Source of the DNA: Parcubacteria group bacterium
Lineage (GTDB): Bacteria; Patescibacteriota; Minisyncoccia; Phycocordibacterales; Phycocordibacteraceae
Direction of reading: 5' to 3'
DNA length: 43,847 nucleotides
Assembly: GCA_028286945.1 (NCBI GenBank)
Contig: JAQBQR010000033.1
Coordinates: forward strand, 1 to 43,847
Shown: positions 14,132 through 22,660 of the stretch, one piece after another
Layout: each line of letters begins with the position of its first letter
Numbering within the stretch: position 1 is the stretch's first letter
Program-made: the position numbers and the translations under genes
Notes under the pieces: model-generated
What the model saw: only the letters and a program-made list of their open reading frames with translations
Told to the model about the DNA's origin: nothing
Databases searched by the model: none

Positions 14132-15028
14132 TTACTTACACGCGTTATTTTCAACTACCATCTTTCCACCTGCATCGAAGTAGAAACTTACTGGATTTCC
14201 TGAGGCAGATTTCATGTTTACACATGACTTTGAAGCGGTATTGGTAAGATCACCCACGGTAATGGTTGTGGTAGCGGTACTTGTCGCAGCTACCACCTGA
14301 AATGGAGAAACTGGATTAGTAATTCCAATTCCTACAAGTCCATTTCCGGTGATGCGCATGCGCTCAAGGCTGTTAGTACCGAGGACAAGCGGCGCTGAAT
14401 TATCGGTATGGATAATACCGACTGTTGCCTGACCAAACTGGATGTGTCCTAGGCGATTGTTTGGAAAGCCCATAGTCGAGCCCACAGCATGCTCTCCGTA
14501 ATACTGAAGGAGCGCTGAGTTCGGCATATCATCATAGTTCGAGCCTTCAAGCTCAATAGTAGCCTGGTCGCCACCATAAATTGTTGAATCGCCTCGCACA
14601 TCAACGTTGGCGCCCGTTGGACCTCCCCAGACGTAGAGTCGGCTATTTATATTCGATGTGCTCGAACCAACCGTAAGGTTTCCGTCAGTGCTTACGTAGA
14701 GTGCCGTCTTTTTTGCACTCGCATTATAGAGATCAAAGCTTGCTGCGAATTGGCTGGCGCCACCCGTGCGAAGCTGCCACTCCTGATTAATGAGTGACTT
14801 CTTGATAGCGATAGCTGGCATGCTGCCCTGAACGAAAAGACTGCTCGTTGGCGTACCAGAACCAATGCCCACGAGTCCTGTGTCTGCCACCGTAAATGCC
14901 GGCGTGCTTGAGCTTACTCCTCCTACAGTAAACGACGTGTTAGCGGAAAAGGTAGCTGCGTGAGCAATAGGCACAATAAGAATAAGCAGCACGACAAGCC
15001 CGATTGCGACATTCGAGTATTTTTTCAT
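14132..15028 (-). CDS. Secreted surface protein with tail-fibre-like repeats
   Basis: 298 residues with a signal peptide (MKKYSNVAIGLVVLLILIVPIAHA). The body is rich in Ser/Thr/Gly, with GLVGIGSGTPTSSLFV near the start and LERMRITGNGLVGIGITNP near residue 230. These are the short repeats typical of phage tail-fibre-like or autotransported beta-structured surface proteins. Two cysteines sit in the last 30 residues. It is probably an exported surface or adhesion protein; the ligand is unknown. It has its own terminator. Confidence 0.75.
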   Translation of the reverse strand: MKKYSNVAIGLVVLLILIVPIAHAATFSANTSFTVGGVSSSTPAFTVADTGLVGIGSGTPTSSLFVQGSMPAIAIKKSLINQEWQLRTGGASQFAASFDLYNASAKKTALYVSTDGNLTVGSSTSNINSRLYVWGGPTGANVDVRGDSTIYGGDQATIELEGSNYDDMPNSALLQYYGEHAVGSTMGFPNNRLGHIQFGQATVGIIHTDNSAPLVLGTNSLERMRITGNGLVGIGITNPVSPFQVVAATSTATTTITVGDLTNTASKSCVNMKSASGNPVSFYFDAGGKMVVENNACK

Positions 15029-15194
15029 ATATATGCGTAGTTTTCGAACAGTAAGTAATGGAGGTCAAATCTGAAGAGACTGTGCCATTAATTATAAATA
15101 TCCGCAATGTGGCTCCCCTCTAACGTTAAAGGCGCCCATGATCACATGAGCGCCCCTCCTGGCCATCTATTTTTTGCCTCGGAATTCCTTACCG

Positions 15195-15599
15195 CTATGC
15201 CTGAACCGTTAAAATGGTACCCGTTATGACAACGGTTATCAGTGCCGGTATGAATCCGAAATAGGCGAACCGATAATGGACTTTCGGGCGTTTCTTGCCG
15301 TTGTACCGCCACTCAATGAGCACGGTTACTACAATCAGAATCGCCACAGCAATCCAGTGCACGATAAGCAGTGTCGAAATTCGACCCTGCTCAGTCAAGT
15401 CATCGCTGCGCAGACAAAGCACGAATGCCAGTAACACGAGAAAGCTCCCGTATATCCACACTCGAAACTTCCGGTGCATCACACGATCATATTCGCTGTC
15501 GTATTTCCGACTGAAAATGCCGACACGAATATGAACAGCCAGGAGCGACAAAATGAACAAAGCGTCCAGGATGATACAAAACTTCAAGAACAGGTTCAT
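15195..15599 (-). CDS. Hypothetical four-helix membrane protein
   Basis: 134 residues with four predicted transmembrane helices (about 4-24, 48-66, 76-98 and 112-132). Histidines lie in or at the ends of helices (AVHIRVG, IVHWIAV, KVHYRFAY), which could suit haem or quinone binding, but this is speculation. It is divergent from the 15646-cydA-cydB cluster and only about 50 nt from it. Confidence 0.7.
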   Translation of the reverse strand: MNLFLKFCIILDALFILSLLAVHIRVGIFSRKYDSEYDRVMHRKFRVWIYGSFLVLLAFVLCLRSDDLTEQGRISTLLIVHWIAVAILIVVTVLIEWRYNGKKRPKVHYRFAYFGFIPALITVVITGTILTVQA

Positions 15600-15645
15600 C
15601 TTGCTAACCCTTTATATTGACCCTGCCAGACTATACACTAGAAGC

Positions 15646-16026
15646 ATGCAAATAATAAACGGAGCAAAAGGGCGAACAAAGAATCGAATTCACCTTATAT
15701 GTATTTCTTTGGTGCCGGTATTCATCCTTCTTTCCGGATATTTTCTCCTGACGCACGCATACGGATATTCCCTGATTTCTCTTCTGGGAATCGTTTTGTG
15801 TATGGAAACACGCGTTCGAATGGGATATCGAGGACCTCGTAAGACCGCCTTTGCTATGCATATGGCCTGTAACGCAGCTCTTATCGCTTCACTTATCCTA
15901 CTTAGCACCCTTCATTTACTCCCGTGGGTGCTTGTGTGGGTCGTACCCATCGCCTATTTCGCATTTCTCGGCATGGTTGTCACGGGCATTGTGTTAATCA
16001 AACAGAGCTGGCACCCGGTATACTAG
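15646..16026 (+). CDS. Hypothetical four-helix membrane protein upstream of cydAB
   Basis: 126 residues, four hydrophobic helices (about 16-36, 38-52, 70-90 and 92-118). I chose ATG 15646, which has TATACA 9 nt upstream; the ORF-track start at 15553 overlaps the divergent gene. It ends 24 nt before cydA in the same direction, so it is probably co-transcribed with the oxidase. It is not a CydX-like peptide in size. Function unknown. Confidence 0.7.
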   Translation: MQIINGAKGRTKNRIHLICISLVPVFILLSGYFLLTHAYGYSLISLLGIVLCMETRVRMGYRGPRKTAFAMHMACNAALIASLILLSTLHLLPWVLVWVVPIAYFAFLGMVVTGIVLIKQSWHPVY

Positions 16027-16050
16027 GGAGAACGCAGATTTGCCGCACTC

Positions 16051-17460
16051 ATGGATATCCTTACCCTTTCACGCATACAATTCGGCGGCACCGCTGCCTT
16101 TCATATTTTGTGGCCACTTTTGTCCATTGGACTCGGCTTGTATTTATTCGTGCTTGAAGCCATGTGGCTCAAGACAAAAAATGATGCGTATTATCGTCAG
16201 CTTCGTTTCTGGGTGAAGATCTTCGTGCTGACGTTCGTTATGGGCACCGCTTCTGGTATTCCGCTTGAGTTTGAATTTGGTACGAACTGGGCGGCATTTT
16301 CAAATGCCGCTGGCGATTTCTTTGGAAATATCCTTGGTTTTGAATCCACCGTTGCCTTTGCGCTTGAGGCAGCCTTCTTAGGAATCTTCGCCTTTGGGTG
16401 GAAGCGCGTACGCCCAGGAGTTCATTTATTTGCAAATGCGATGGTGGCTTTCGGCGCTACGCTCTCTGCGTTTTGGATCATGGTCGCTAACTCATGGATG
16501 CAAATTCCCACGGGTATTACGGTAGAAGGAACTAAGATCATTGTTACGGATTATATGGTTGCCATATTTAATCCGGGCTCGCTCATTAGCTTTGCGCACA
16601 TGGAGGTGGCAAGTATTGAAACGACACTCTTTTTTATCATGGGTATCTCCGCTGCAGCCATTTTGTTTGCAAAGGATGAAGTGAGAAAGAAATTCTTTTT
16701 GCAGTCATTTCGCATTGCACTCGCTATTGCAGTCATCGTCACCCCTCTCCAGCTTTTCTTAGGCGATGTCTCTGGACAGGAAGTGGCAAAGTATCAACCA
16801 GAAAAACTAGCAGCGCTTGAAATGCATTGGGATACAAATCCTGCAGGGACAGGTGCAGGATATTCATTGCTAGCGTGGCCTTCTATGGAAGGTGGTCACA
16901 ACACCTTTGATGTACAGATTCCTAACGGACTCTCGCTCATCACTACGCACTCAATGACCGGTCAGGTGAAGGGATTAAACGAATATCGTCCTGAAGACCG
17001 CCCAACTCCTATAAACAGCATCCTTACCTTCTATTCATTCCGCCTCATGGTGCTTTGCGGCATCACTATGTTCCTTCTCATGCTCGCGGGTATGTTGTAT
17101 TGGAAGAAGGGATGGCTCTCTTCAGAGTCAGTGCAAAACCATCGTGCATTCTGGTGGCTCTGGGTCATCGCTATACCTACAGGATTTGTCGCAACGGAAG
17201 CAGGATGGATGGTACGCGAAATAGGACGTCAGCCATGGGTGGTGTATCACCTGCTGCGTACGAGCCAGGGAATTTCTCCAAACCTTTCTGTAGCTCCCGT
17301 GTTTACCACCACTATTCTCTTTGGACTGTTCTACTTCGTAGCTATCGCTGGCTTTATTTACTTCACCCATCGCATTGTGCGGAAAGGTCCTGATCTGACG
17401 AGTCCGGTGCTCAGATATGTGCCACGCGCCAAGAAAGAGAAATTGGAAACAACGCTATGA
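16051..17460 (+). CDS. cydA: Cytochrome bd ubiquinol oxidase subunit I
   Basis: Catalytic subunit of the bd-type quinol:O2 oxidoreductase, a membrane complex with haems b558, b595 and d. The N-terminus LSRIQFGGTAAFHILWPLLSIG carries the axial His (residue 18). FESTVAFALEAAFLGIFAFGW has the buried glutamates, and ANSWMQIPTG, SFAHMEVAS and GWMVREIGRQPW are family blocks. At 469 residues it has a short Q-loop, unlike the 520-residue E. coli form. Its TGA stop overlaps the cydB ATG. It is the respiratory terminal oxidase of an otherwise reduced genome. Confidence 0.95.
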   Translation: MDILTLSRIQFGGTAAFHILWPLLSIGLGLYLFVLEAMWLKTKNDAYYRQLRFWVKIFVLTFVMGTASGIPLEFEFGTNWAAFSNAAGDFFGNILGFESTVAFALEAAFLGIFAFGWKRVRPGVHLFANAMVAFGATLSAFWIMVANSWMQIPTGITVEGTKIIVTDYMVAIFNPGSLISFAHMEVASIETTLFFIMGISAAAILFAKDEVRKKFFLQSFRIALAIAVIVTPLQLFLGDVSGQEVAKYQPEKLAALEMHWDTNPAGTGAGYSLLAWPSMEGGHNTFDVQIPNGLSLITTHSMTGQVKGLNEYRPEDRPTPINSILTFYSFRLMVLCGITMFLLMLAGMLYWKKGWLSSESVQNHRAFWWLWVIAIPTGFVATEAGWMVREIGRQPWVVYHLLRTSQGISPNLSVAPVFTTTILFGLFYFVAIAGFIYFTHRIVRKGPDLTSPVLRYVPRAKKEKLETTL

Positions 17461-18299
17461 TACTCGATCTAATTTCACTTATTCATACGTACTTCCAACA
17501 GGACTGGCTCCCTGCACTTTGGTTCTTCACGGTTGCCCTTGAGATTGGTCTATACCTTATGCTCGATGGCGCTGACTTAGGCATTGGAATTCTTTCACTC
17601 TTCACTCGTACAGAAAATAATCGAGGGATTATGATGCAGGTCATTGGGCCCATCTGGGACGCAAACGAGACCTGGCTTGTTGTGGCCGCAGGAACGCTTT
17701 TTGGAGCATTTCCACTCGCGTACGGAATTATTCTAAGCGCACTCTATATTCCGGTGATGATATTGATCTTTGGGCTTATCCTGCGAGCTGTTTCCTTTGA
17801 GTTCTATCATTTTGCTAAGCGTAAGCATATCTGGGGACGCCTCTTTGGAATTGGAAGCCTCATGGCTGCGGTGGGTCAGGGATTCCTGGCGGGAGGCTTG
17901 GTGTCAGGCATCGTCATCTCTAACGATATGTTCGCAGGAGGTTCGTTTGATTGGGCTACGCCCATCGCCTGCGGCATTACTGTCAGCATCGTCATTGCGT
18001 ACCTTATTACAGGACGTGCCTACCTTCTGCGACGCATGACCACTTCAGGGGCACTGACACGCCTTATATACCCTTCTGCACTTGCGGTGCTCGCTGTGGC
18101 CTTTGGCACGGTTACCATCATTCTTTTGCCGAACATCGTACCTCCGAGCATCACCATATATACAGCAGCAGCGTCTCATAAGACGCTGGTTTTCATGCTG
18201 TACGGCATAGGGCCGCTCATCCCTATAATCTTTGCCTACAATATTTATTTGTATCGAGTGTTTAGTGACGAACGTGCAGACGACCGCTACGAAGTGTAA
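17457..18299 (+). CDS. cydB: Cytochrome bd ubiquinol oxidase subunit II, short form
   Basis: Structural partner of CydA. The family core IGPIWDANETWLVVAAGTLFGAFPLAYG is clear, as is the first helix ending LMLDGADLGIGIL. At 280 residues it is much shorter than the usual 335-380. I count about seven transmembrane helices. The final helix looks like a normal CydB C-terminus, so the loss seems internal rather than a frameshift. It starts with a 4-nt ATGA overlap with cydA. No cydCD or cydX follows; the next gene is on the other strand. Confidence 0.93.
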   Translation: MILDLISLIHTYFQQDWLPALWFFTVALEIGLYLMLDGADLGIGILSLFTRTENNRGIMMQVIGPIWDANETWLVVAAGTLFGAFPLAYGIILSALYIPVMILIFGLILRAVSFEFYHFAKRKHIWGRLFGIGSLMAAVGQGFLAGGLVSGIVISNDMFAGGSFDWATPIACGITVSIVIAYLITGRAYLLRRMTTSGALTRLIYPSALAVLAVAFGTVTIILLPNIVPPSITIYTAAASHKTLVFMLYGIGPLIPIIFAYNIYLYRVFSDERADDRYEV

Positions 18300-18308
18300 T
18301 TTAAGTAA

Positions 18309-18662
18309 TTATTGTTGCCCCTCCAGCTTTTGGGCAGCTTCTGGTGTAGTAACAGACTTGCTCATGGTAAGAAGGCGGATGATAGCAAGCGCGACAAGCC
18401 AGTATACGATCATGGCAAGGAGCGTTGTCCATTCAAATACGCTTCCTGCGACGCGTGAGGTGCGGAAGACAGCGATGAATGGTTCAGCAAATGGATAGGT
18501 TACGGCGTAGATGAAATGAGTAAATCCAGCACCGGTATTCGCGCCAAGCAATTTAAGGATAAAGCGGAATGCTAGTAGAGCCTCAAGAATGCCAAGAATG
18601 TACCAAACGATCTGCGTGCCACGATAAAGCGGCTTTGTACTTGATGCTACGTAAGGATCCAT
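18309..18662 (-). CDS. YggT-family membrane protein
   Basis: 117 residues matching the YggT pattern: ILGILEALLAFRFILKLLGAN, FIYAVTYPFAEPFIAVF and EWTTLLAMIVYWLVALAIIRLL, with two or three transmembrane helices. YggT proteins are small inner-membrane proteins linked in other bacteria to cell division or osmotic behaviour; the exact role is unknown. It converges on cydB with a 9-nt gap. Confidence 0.8.
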   Translation of the reverse strand: MDPYVASSTKPLYRGTQIVWYILGILEALLAFRFILKLLGANTGAGFTHFIYAVTYPFAEPFIAVFRTSRVAGSVFEWTTLLAMIVYWLVALAIIRLLTMSKSVTTPEAAQKLEGQQ

Positions 18663-18752
18663 GTGATATTCGGTTAGGTAATTAGCTAATACGTACTAGT
18701 ACAACCCATTACTCATGAAGCGCAGGTGAAGCAATCACAGTCTCCCGTGTTC

Positions 18753-19301
18753 TTATTGTTGAAACAGAAAGCTCAAGAACAGCATGAATGTGACATCAGC
18801 AGCTAGGAGCACTGGCCAAAACTTTCGATACTCATACCCGGTGACCATCAGCGCAGCTAAGATAATGTCATTTGGAATGGGACCGAATGCGCAGAATATA
18901 AAAATACCAAGATACACCACGGGGTCAGGAACGCGAATCAACAAACGATTTAGTTTTTCAAGTCGTGGACCAAATTTAGATTCGATAGATTCACGACCCC
19001 GCATTACTAGTACATAGAAAATAGAGTCAGAGAGGAAAAGTCCAATCCCACTGGCCAGACCCAAATAAAGAGCGTTCGCTCCCCCGCGAGAGAATTCAAT
19101 GACGGCCGCGTACGCGGCCGTCCCCGTAAACACAGAAAATCCCGCAACGAGCGAGATGCCGAAGGAAACAATATAGGAATTACTTATTCCAACGCTCTCA
19201 ACGATGGTGTCAGCGGGTATAAGATAAAAAAGCGCGCTCCAGCACCCGAGGGCGAGCACGACGAGTATCACGGTCTTGTATTGAGCAATCCAGCTTCTCA
19301 C
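18753..19301 (-). CDS. VTT/DedA-like small membrane protein
   Basis: 182 residues, GTG start with TACCAT as a -10-like element. There are five or six hydrophobic segments. The part FCAFGPIPNDIILAALMVTGYEYRKFWPVLLAADV resembles the conserved end of VTT (SNARE-associated/DedA) proteins, with the Gly-Pro and Pro-Asn pair in a re-entrant loop. Members are lipid scramblases or flippases. The call is moderate because the N-terminal motif is not clear. Confidence 0.55.
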   Translation of the reverse strand: MRSWIAQYKTVILVVLALGCWSALFYLIPADTIVESVGISNSYIVSFGISLVAGFSVFTGTAAYAAVIEFSRGGANALYLGLASGIGLFLSDSIFYVLVMRGRESIESKFGPRLEKLNRLLIRVPDPVVYLGIFIFCAFGPIPNDIILAALMVTGYEYRKFWPVLLAADVTFMLFLSFLFQQ

Positions 19302-19345
19302 GTATCTGTATGGTACCAGACGAAGGTGAACTGTAGATGAGTGAG

Positions 19346-19639
19346 CTAGGAGCCAACTCTAATGGAGTGCACTGGCATCTTCTTTGAAGTGCGTTTGTCA
19401 CACTTAACACATTTAACAAAAAGACGGAGTTTTTCACCTCCCTCAATCTTCTTATCTACTTTCCAGTCATGAGAACAAACGGCGCGTGAGAGTACGGCGC
19501 GGATATTACCCACGCTGAAAACATATTCTCCAATCATGTCGCGTAAAATGTCGTGCTCGTCAAAAGTTAACGGCCTCTCCAAAAGCTCTTCAATGTAGTC
19601 ATATATACGTTGACGGTAGTGCTTTGGGCGTTGCTTCAT
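19346..19639 (-). CDS. Hypothetical zinc-ribbon-like protein
   Basis: 97 residues: a helical N-terminus (RQRIYDYIEELLERPLTFDEHDILRDMI) and a C-terminal part with C-S-H-D-W and KCVKCDKRT, which could form a Cys/His metal site. TATAGT lies six nt before the ATG. Not recognised beyond that. Confidence 0.65.
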   Translation of the reverse strand: MKQRPKHYRQRIYDYIEELLERPLTFDEHDILRDMIGEYVFSVGNIRAVLSRAVCSHDWKVDKKIEGGEKLRLFVKCVKCDKRTSKKMPVHSIRVGS

Positions 19640-19662
19640 GAGATTACTATATGTATTGACGA

Positions 19663-20091
19663 TTATACTCCTACTTTCTTACCCGTATGGAGTTCCGGTG
19701 CGCAGGAGGCACAGCGGCAAGGCGTACAGTGCTCTTTTGTATATTCTTTTCCGTAGTCATACGTGATCTCATCTCCCTCTTTAATGTTCTTAGTGGCGAA
19801 GATAAAAACACGGGCCTTATGTATGACGGCCTCTGCATTAGGCTTGCATGAGTGATTTATATATCCCGCTTTGTTTATTGCGGGCTTTCCATCAAGTGTT
19901 TTCTTCTTCGTTATCTCAAACAGATACTTACTCTTGCTTGAGTATGCCTCCTCTTCTGAAATCTCACGTCCCACGTATTCAATGATGCAGGAATCCTTTG
20001 GAATTGAACTGCCTGCGAACATTCCCAGTCCTGCGCTCGAACGCTTAACGAGCAACGTGAAATCTCCCGGCGTGTAGATGCGTCGTGCCAT
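19663..20091 (-). CDS. SET-domain protein (putative lysine methyltransferase)
   Basis: 142 residues covering almost exactly one SET domain: SSAGLGMFAGSSIPKDSCIIEYVGREIS (N-SET), INHSCKPNAEAV (SAM and catalytic core with NHSC), and GDEITYDYG (catalytic Tyr region). A Cys cluster follows (CTPCRCASC), resembling the post-SET zinc site. SET proteins methylate lysines using SAM. The likely target in a bacterium is unknown, possibly a ribosomal or DNA-binding protein. The domain type is common in eukaryotes and patchy in bacteria, so horizontal origin is possible. Confidence 0.9.
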   Translation of the reverse strand: MARRIYTPGDFTLLVKRSSAGLGMFAGSSIPKDSCIIEYVGREISEEEAYSSKSKYLFEITKKKTLDGKPAINKAGYINHSCKPNAEAVIHKARVFIFATKNIKEGDEITYDYGKEYTKEHCTPCRCASCAPELHTGKKVGV

Positions 20092-20115
20092 ACCAATGTA
20101 AATCTATTTCTTTAT

Positions 20116-21726
20116 TTAGCTTCCAATTTGAGCACGACTCATAGGACCAAAGAATCCAGTTGCGGGAAGCTTTGCAGCCTTCTGCCACGCCTTAACCGCG
20201 GCGAGCGTTGCAGGACCAAACTGTCCATTAGCCTTTACTTTAAGATATCCTTTCTTAGCTAGAATATTCTGAAGCTTGGTTACGTCTGCTCCTGAAGCGC
20301 CATACTTGAGGTCTTTCGTGAATGAGCTGCCTCCGGTGGTGATCGTGGTTGTCGTCTGTGTTACTCCGGTCACCGGTGGCGTAGGGACCGTGGTAACCGT
20401 CGTGGTGCTAGTTGTTGGTGGTGTTTGAACAGTACCTGTAAGCGTTACTGAACGCGACGTTACTGGATTGATAACTGGACTCGCTTCAGAAGCAAGGGCG
20501 CTCCAAGTGTTTGGATCTTCTCCCCCATCAATCTTAAAGAGCGCGATTCCGGCTACGCCTAGTCTCTTTGCTAACACTGCCTTAGCCTGAATAGCCTGTG
20601 CATCGCTCCATGTAACATACGTTACGGGCGCCTGCTTGGTTTGTTGCTTTGAGAATGCAAGAGCTCCTGCCGCTGCAAGGGATCCTGAGGCCGTACCATT
20701 TGGGGCAAGGGCTGAGAGGATGGAGTTACTTGGAAGTGCTGACGTTTGATTTGGATCAACGTAGCTGAAGTACATTTCTCCGGCTGAGTTGCGGCTTGGC
20801 GTTATGTTCAGCTGCTTTGCAAGATCAATAGCGTACTGCGGATTGAATGACGAAGTCTTTGTGTACGTGAATCCACTGCCATCAATATTAGACATAGCCT
20901 GGTATTCACCTCCGTACGTTGCTACTCCAAGGAGCATCTTGCTTGGTGAAATGTCCTGCTTCATATAGTTCACCACCTTCTCTACCCAGGCGGTATCAGC
21001 CACAGGCGCGTAGAGTTCGCCACCGTGTGAGTTATTGAGCTGAATATCAGCCGTCTGCTGGTCATACGTCATGATGCGTACGCGGTCACATACTTTATTA
21101 ACGGTTGGGAGATCGTTTGCGTACTCAATGTTTGCCGGAGGTGTTCCTGAGTAGCGGGCAGAGAGCGGCATGCGGGCCTCGACGGTACAGTCGAGCGTTG
21201 CGTGTGTGTTTACGGCATAGAGCGCAGCAGAAAGCTCAGTAAGGAACGCTGAGTATGCGTCACGCGTCTCTGCGGTCTTACCTTCGTAGTCAATGTCGAC
21301 ACCATCAAAACCATACTGCTGAACAGCCTGAACGATGGACTGAATGTGTGCAGCACGCTGGACGGGGTTGCTTAGAACGGCATAAATATTTCCTGTGTCT
21401 GACCACATGATGGTAGGCACCACTTTTACGCCTTTGGCGCGTGCTGCCTGGAAGAGGGACTGCCATGCGCTGTTACCGATGTTCGCTGTATCGGCAAGAG
21501 TTCCGTCTGTCTTAACACTGTAGCCAAAAGGATTTATCTCCGTTAGCTGAGAGATGTGTGCCTGTGCATCCGCAGTGCCTTTAGCGGTAGCCCAGTACGG
21601 TATCCAGCCGGTTATCTCAAGCTGGCCTGATGCTGCGTTAGCAGCTGGTGCAAACGTAGTAAATGTTATAAGAGCGAGCATTACTGCGGCGCTCAGTTTG
21701 GAAAGTGAAAGTACAGTTCGTTTCAT
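20116..21726 (-). CDS. Secreted GH18-type glycosidase with peptidoglycan-binding domain
   Basis: 536 residues with a signal peptide ending around ANAASG. Residues about 35-410 form a GH18 barrel: ITGWIPYWAT at strand 1 and GFDGVDIDYEG with the DxxDxDxE catalytic motif. A Thr/Pro-rich linker (TTTVTTVPTPPVTG) follows. The last 65 residues are a PG_binding_1 domain (LKYGASGADVTKLQNILAKKGYLK to MSRAQIGS). It resembles spore-cortex YaaH-type and other wall-acting GH18 enzymes, so it probably acts on the cell's own or a host's peptidoglycan. TATACT sits 8 nt before the ATG. Confidence 0.9.
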   Translation of the reverse strand: MKRTVLSLSKLSAAVMLALITFTTFAPAANAASGQLEITGWIPYWATAKGTADAQAHISQLTEINPFGYSVKTDGTLADTANIGNSAWQSLFQAARAKGVKVVPTIMWSDTGNIYAVLSNPVQRAAHIQSIVQAVQQYGFDGVDIDYEGKTAETRDAYSAFLTELSAALYAVNTHATLDCTVEARMPLSARYSGTPPANIEYANDLPTVNKVCDRVRIMTYDQQTADIQLNNSHGGELYAPVADTAWVEKVVNYMKQDISPSKMLLGVATYGGEYQAMSNIDGSGFTYTKTSSFNPQYAIDLAKQLNITPSRNSAGEMYFSYVDPNQTSALPSNSILSALAPNGTASGSLAAAGALAFSKQQTKQAPVTYVTWSDAQAIQAKAVLAKRLGVAGIALFKIDGGEDPNTWSALASEASPVINPVTSRSVTLTGTVQTPPTTSTTTVTTVPTPPVTGVTQTTTTITTGGSSFTKDLKYGASGADVTKLQNILAKKGYLKVKANGQFGPATLAAVKAWQKAAKLPATGFFGPMSRAQIGS

Positions 21727-21812
21727 ATAAGGAAAGTATACCTGTTAAGACGCAGCACGTCAGCTTTTCTTTCTACACAATGCTTCATGAACACGCGGTG
21801 AGAGAGAAACGC

Positions 21813-21848
21813 AAAAGAACCCATGCTCTCTAGGAGCCGGGTTCTTTT
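21813..21848 (-). terminator. Intrinsic terminator of the 3D-domain gene
   Basis: AAAAGAACCC/GGGTTCTTTT with an inner GCTCT/AGGAGC pair; T-run on both strands, 15 nt past the stop of the 21863 gene. Confidence 0.85.
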
Positions 21849-21862
21849 GTCATAGTACGAAT

Positions 21863-22480
21863 TTAACGCACTGCGAGCTGTGTTGATCCTTCTACCATCT
21901 GAGCGAGTTCGGCCTGAGTGGAAGGAATATCCTTCACGCTCATTTTGCCGACCACACGGATGCTGACAGAACCACAGAGTCCGAGTGCACGCCCTGGGTT
22001 GATCTGGCGACCGTTGTACGAGACCGTGTTGTCTTGGTCAAGAAGCACGTCCACCGTGTTAGTGATGCGAGGGTTCATGGCGTCCGCAATAACGCGGTAT
22101 CCAATCTGTGACTCCACCTTCGAGTATCCACAAGAAGGGGTGTCAGCATACACTCGATCAATTTCGATGATCGTACCGAACGGAAGCTTTGAGGCTAGGT
22201 CGCCGGAGCGAGCTGCCACAACCTCAGGGTTCGAGAACGCACCGCTCGCAGTCCAAAACGGGTTGTTATCCGTCTGGGCAGGAACAGCATTATAGGCGGT
22301 GAGCTTGGTCGTGAGAGGTACTGCTGCCGAAGCAAGAGTAACTTTCGAGGCCGGAAGTTGCGCGACCGGAGTCGTGCTCGCGATTACTACTGGCGTCGTT
22401 GCTTGCGCGGTGGCGACGGGAGTAAACACGCTAACCGGCCAAACCATAAGACCCACCAGAACAGGTATTAGGAAAGGCAT
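21863..22480 (-). CDS. Secreted 3D-domain (double-psi barrel) cell-wall protein
   Basis: 205 residues. An N-terminal hydrophobic signal (MPFLIPVLVGLMVWPVSVFTPVATAQA) is followed by a Thr/Ala-rich linker and a 3D/RlpA-like domain: LTAYNAVPAQTDNNPFWTASG, KLPFGTIIEID, IADAMNPRITNTVDVLL. 3D domains occur in lytic transglycosylases and resuscitation-promoting-factor-like proteins and act on peptidoglycan. It has a promoter with -35 and extended -10 and a short leader that can fold into a terminator-like hairpin just before the start codon, unlike most genes here. Confidence 0.8.
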   Translation of the reverse strand: MPFLIPVLVGLMVWPVSVFTPVATAQATTPVVIASTTPVAQLPASKVTLASAAVPLTTKLTAYNAVPAQTDNNPFWTASGAFSNPEVVAARSGDLASKLPFGTIIEIDRVYADTPSCGYSKVESQIGYRVIADAMNPRITNTVDVLLDQDNTVSYNGRQINPGRALGLCGSVSIRVVGKMSVKDIPSTQAELAQMVEGSTQLAVR

Positions 22481-22485
22481 AAATG

Positions 22486-22512
22486 CAAAAACGGCTTACC
22501 GAGGCTCGCCGT
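22486..22512 (-). promoter_or_regulatory. Leader hairpin with U-run before the 3D-domain gene
   Basis: Minus-strand ACGGC-GAGCCTCGGTAA-GCCGT followed by TTTTTGCATTTATG. It lies between the promoter and the start codon and has the form of a short intrinsic terminator, so it may act as an attenuator. Confidence 0.45.
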
Positions 22513-22524
22513 CTTTACTTGGAT

Positions 22525-22554
22525 AGACTAGCATGGCAAGGGGTTCGCTGTCAA
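22525..22554 (-). promoter_or_regulatory. Promoter of the 3D-domain gene
   Basis: Minus strand TTGACA (22549-22554), 18-nt spacer ending TGC, TAGTCT (22525-22530), an extended -10 promoter; the leader is about 40 nt. Confidence 0.6.
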
Positions 22555-22589
22555 GCCTATTCACCCCTTTTTCATGGGTCTGGGGATAA

Positions 22590-22621
22590 TAATATGGCCT
22601 ACATAGGCCGTATTATGTCAA
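22590..22621. promoter_or_regulatory. 26-bp near-perfect palindrome next to a -35-like TTGACA
   Basis: TAATATGGCCTA-CA-TAGGCCGTATTA at 22590-22615, directly followed on the minus strand side by TTGACA (22616-22621). It may be an operator in a long promoter spacer (MerR-like geometry) or a weak terminator for leuS, which stops 45 nt away. The sequence does not decide. Confidence 0.4.
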
Positions 22622-22660
22622 TACAAAACAACACATATTTATCACTTGTCTAGGCCTTCA

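Noticed and set aside
17457-18299. Frameshift as the reason for the short CydB
   Set aside because: The last helix and tail look like a normal CydB C-terminus, and no CydB-like sequence continues downstream in another frame.
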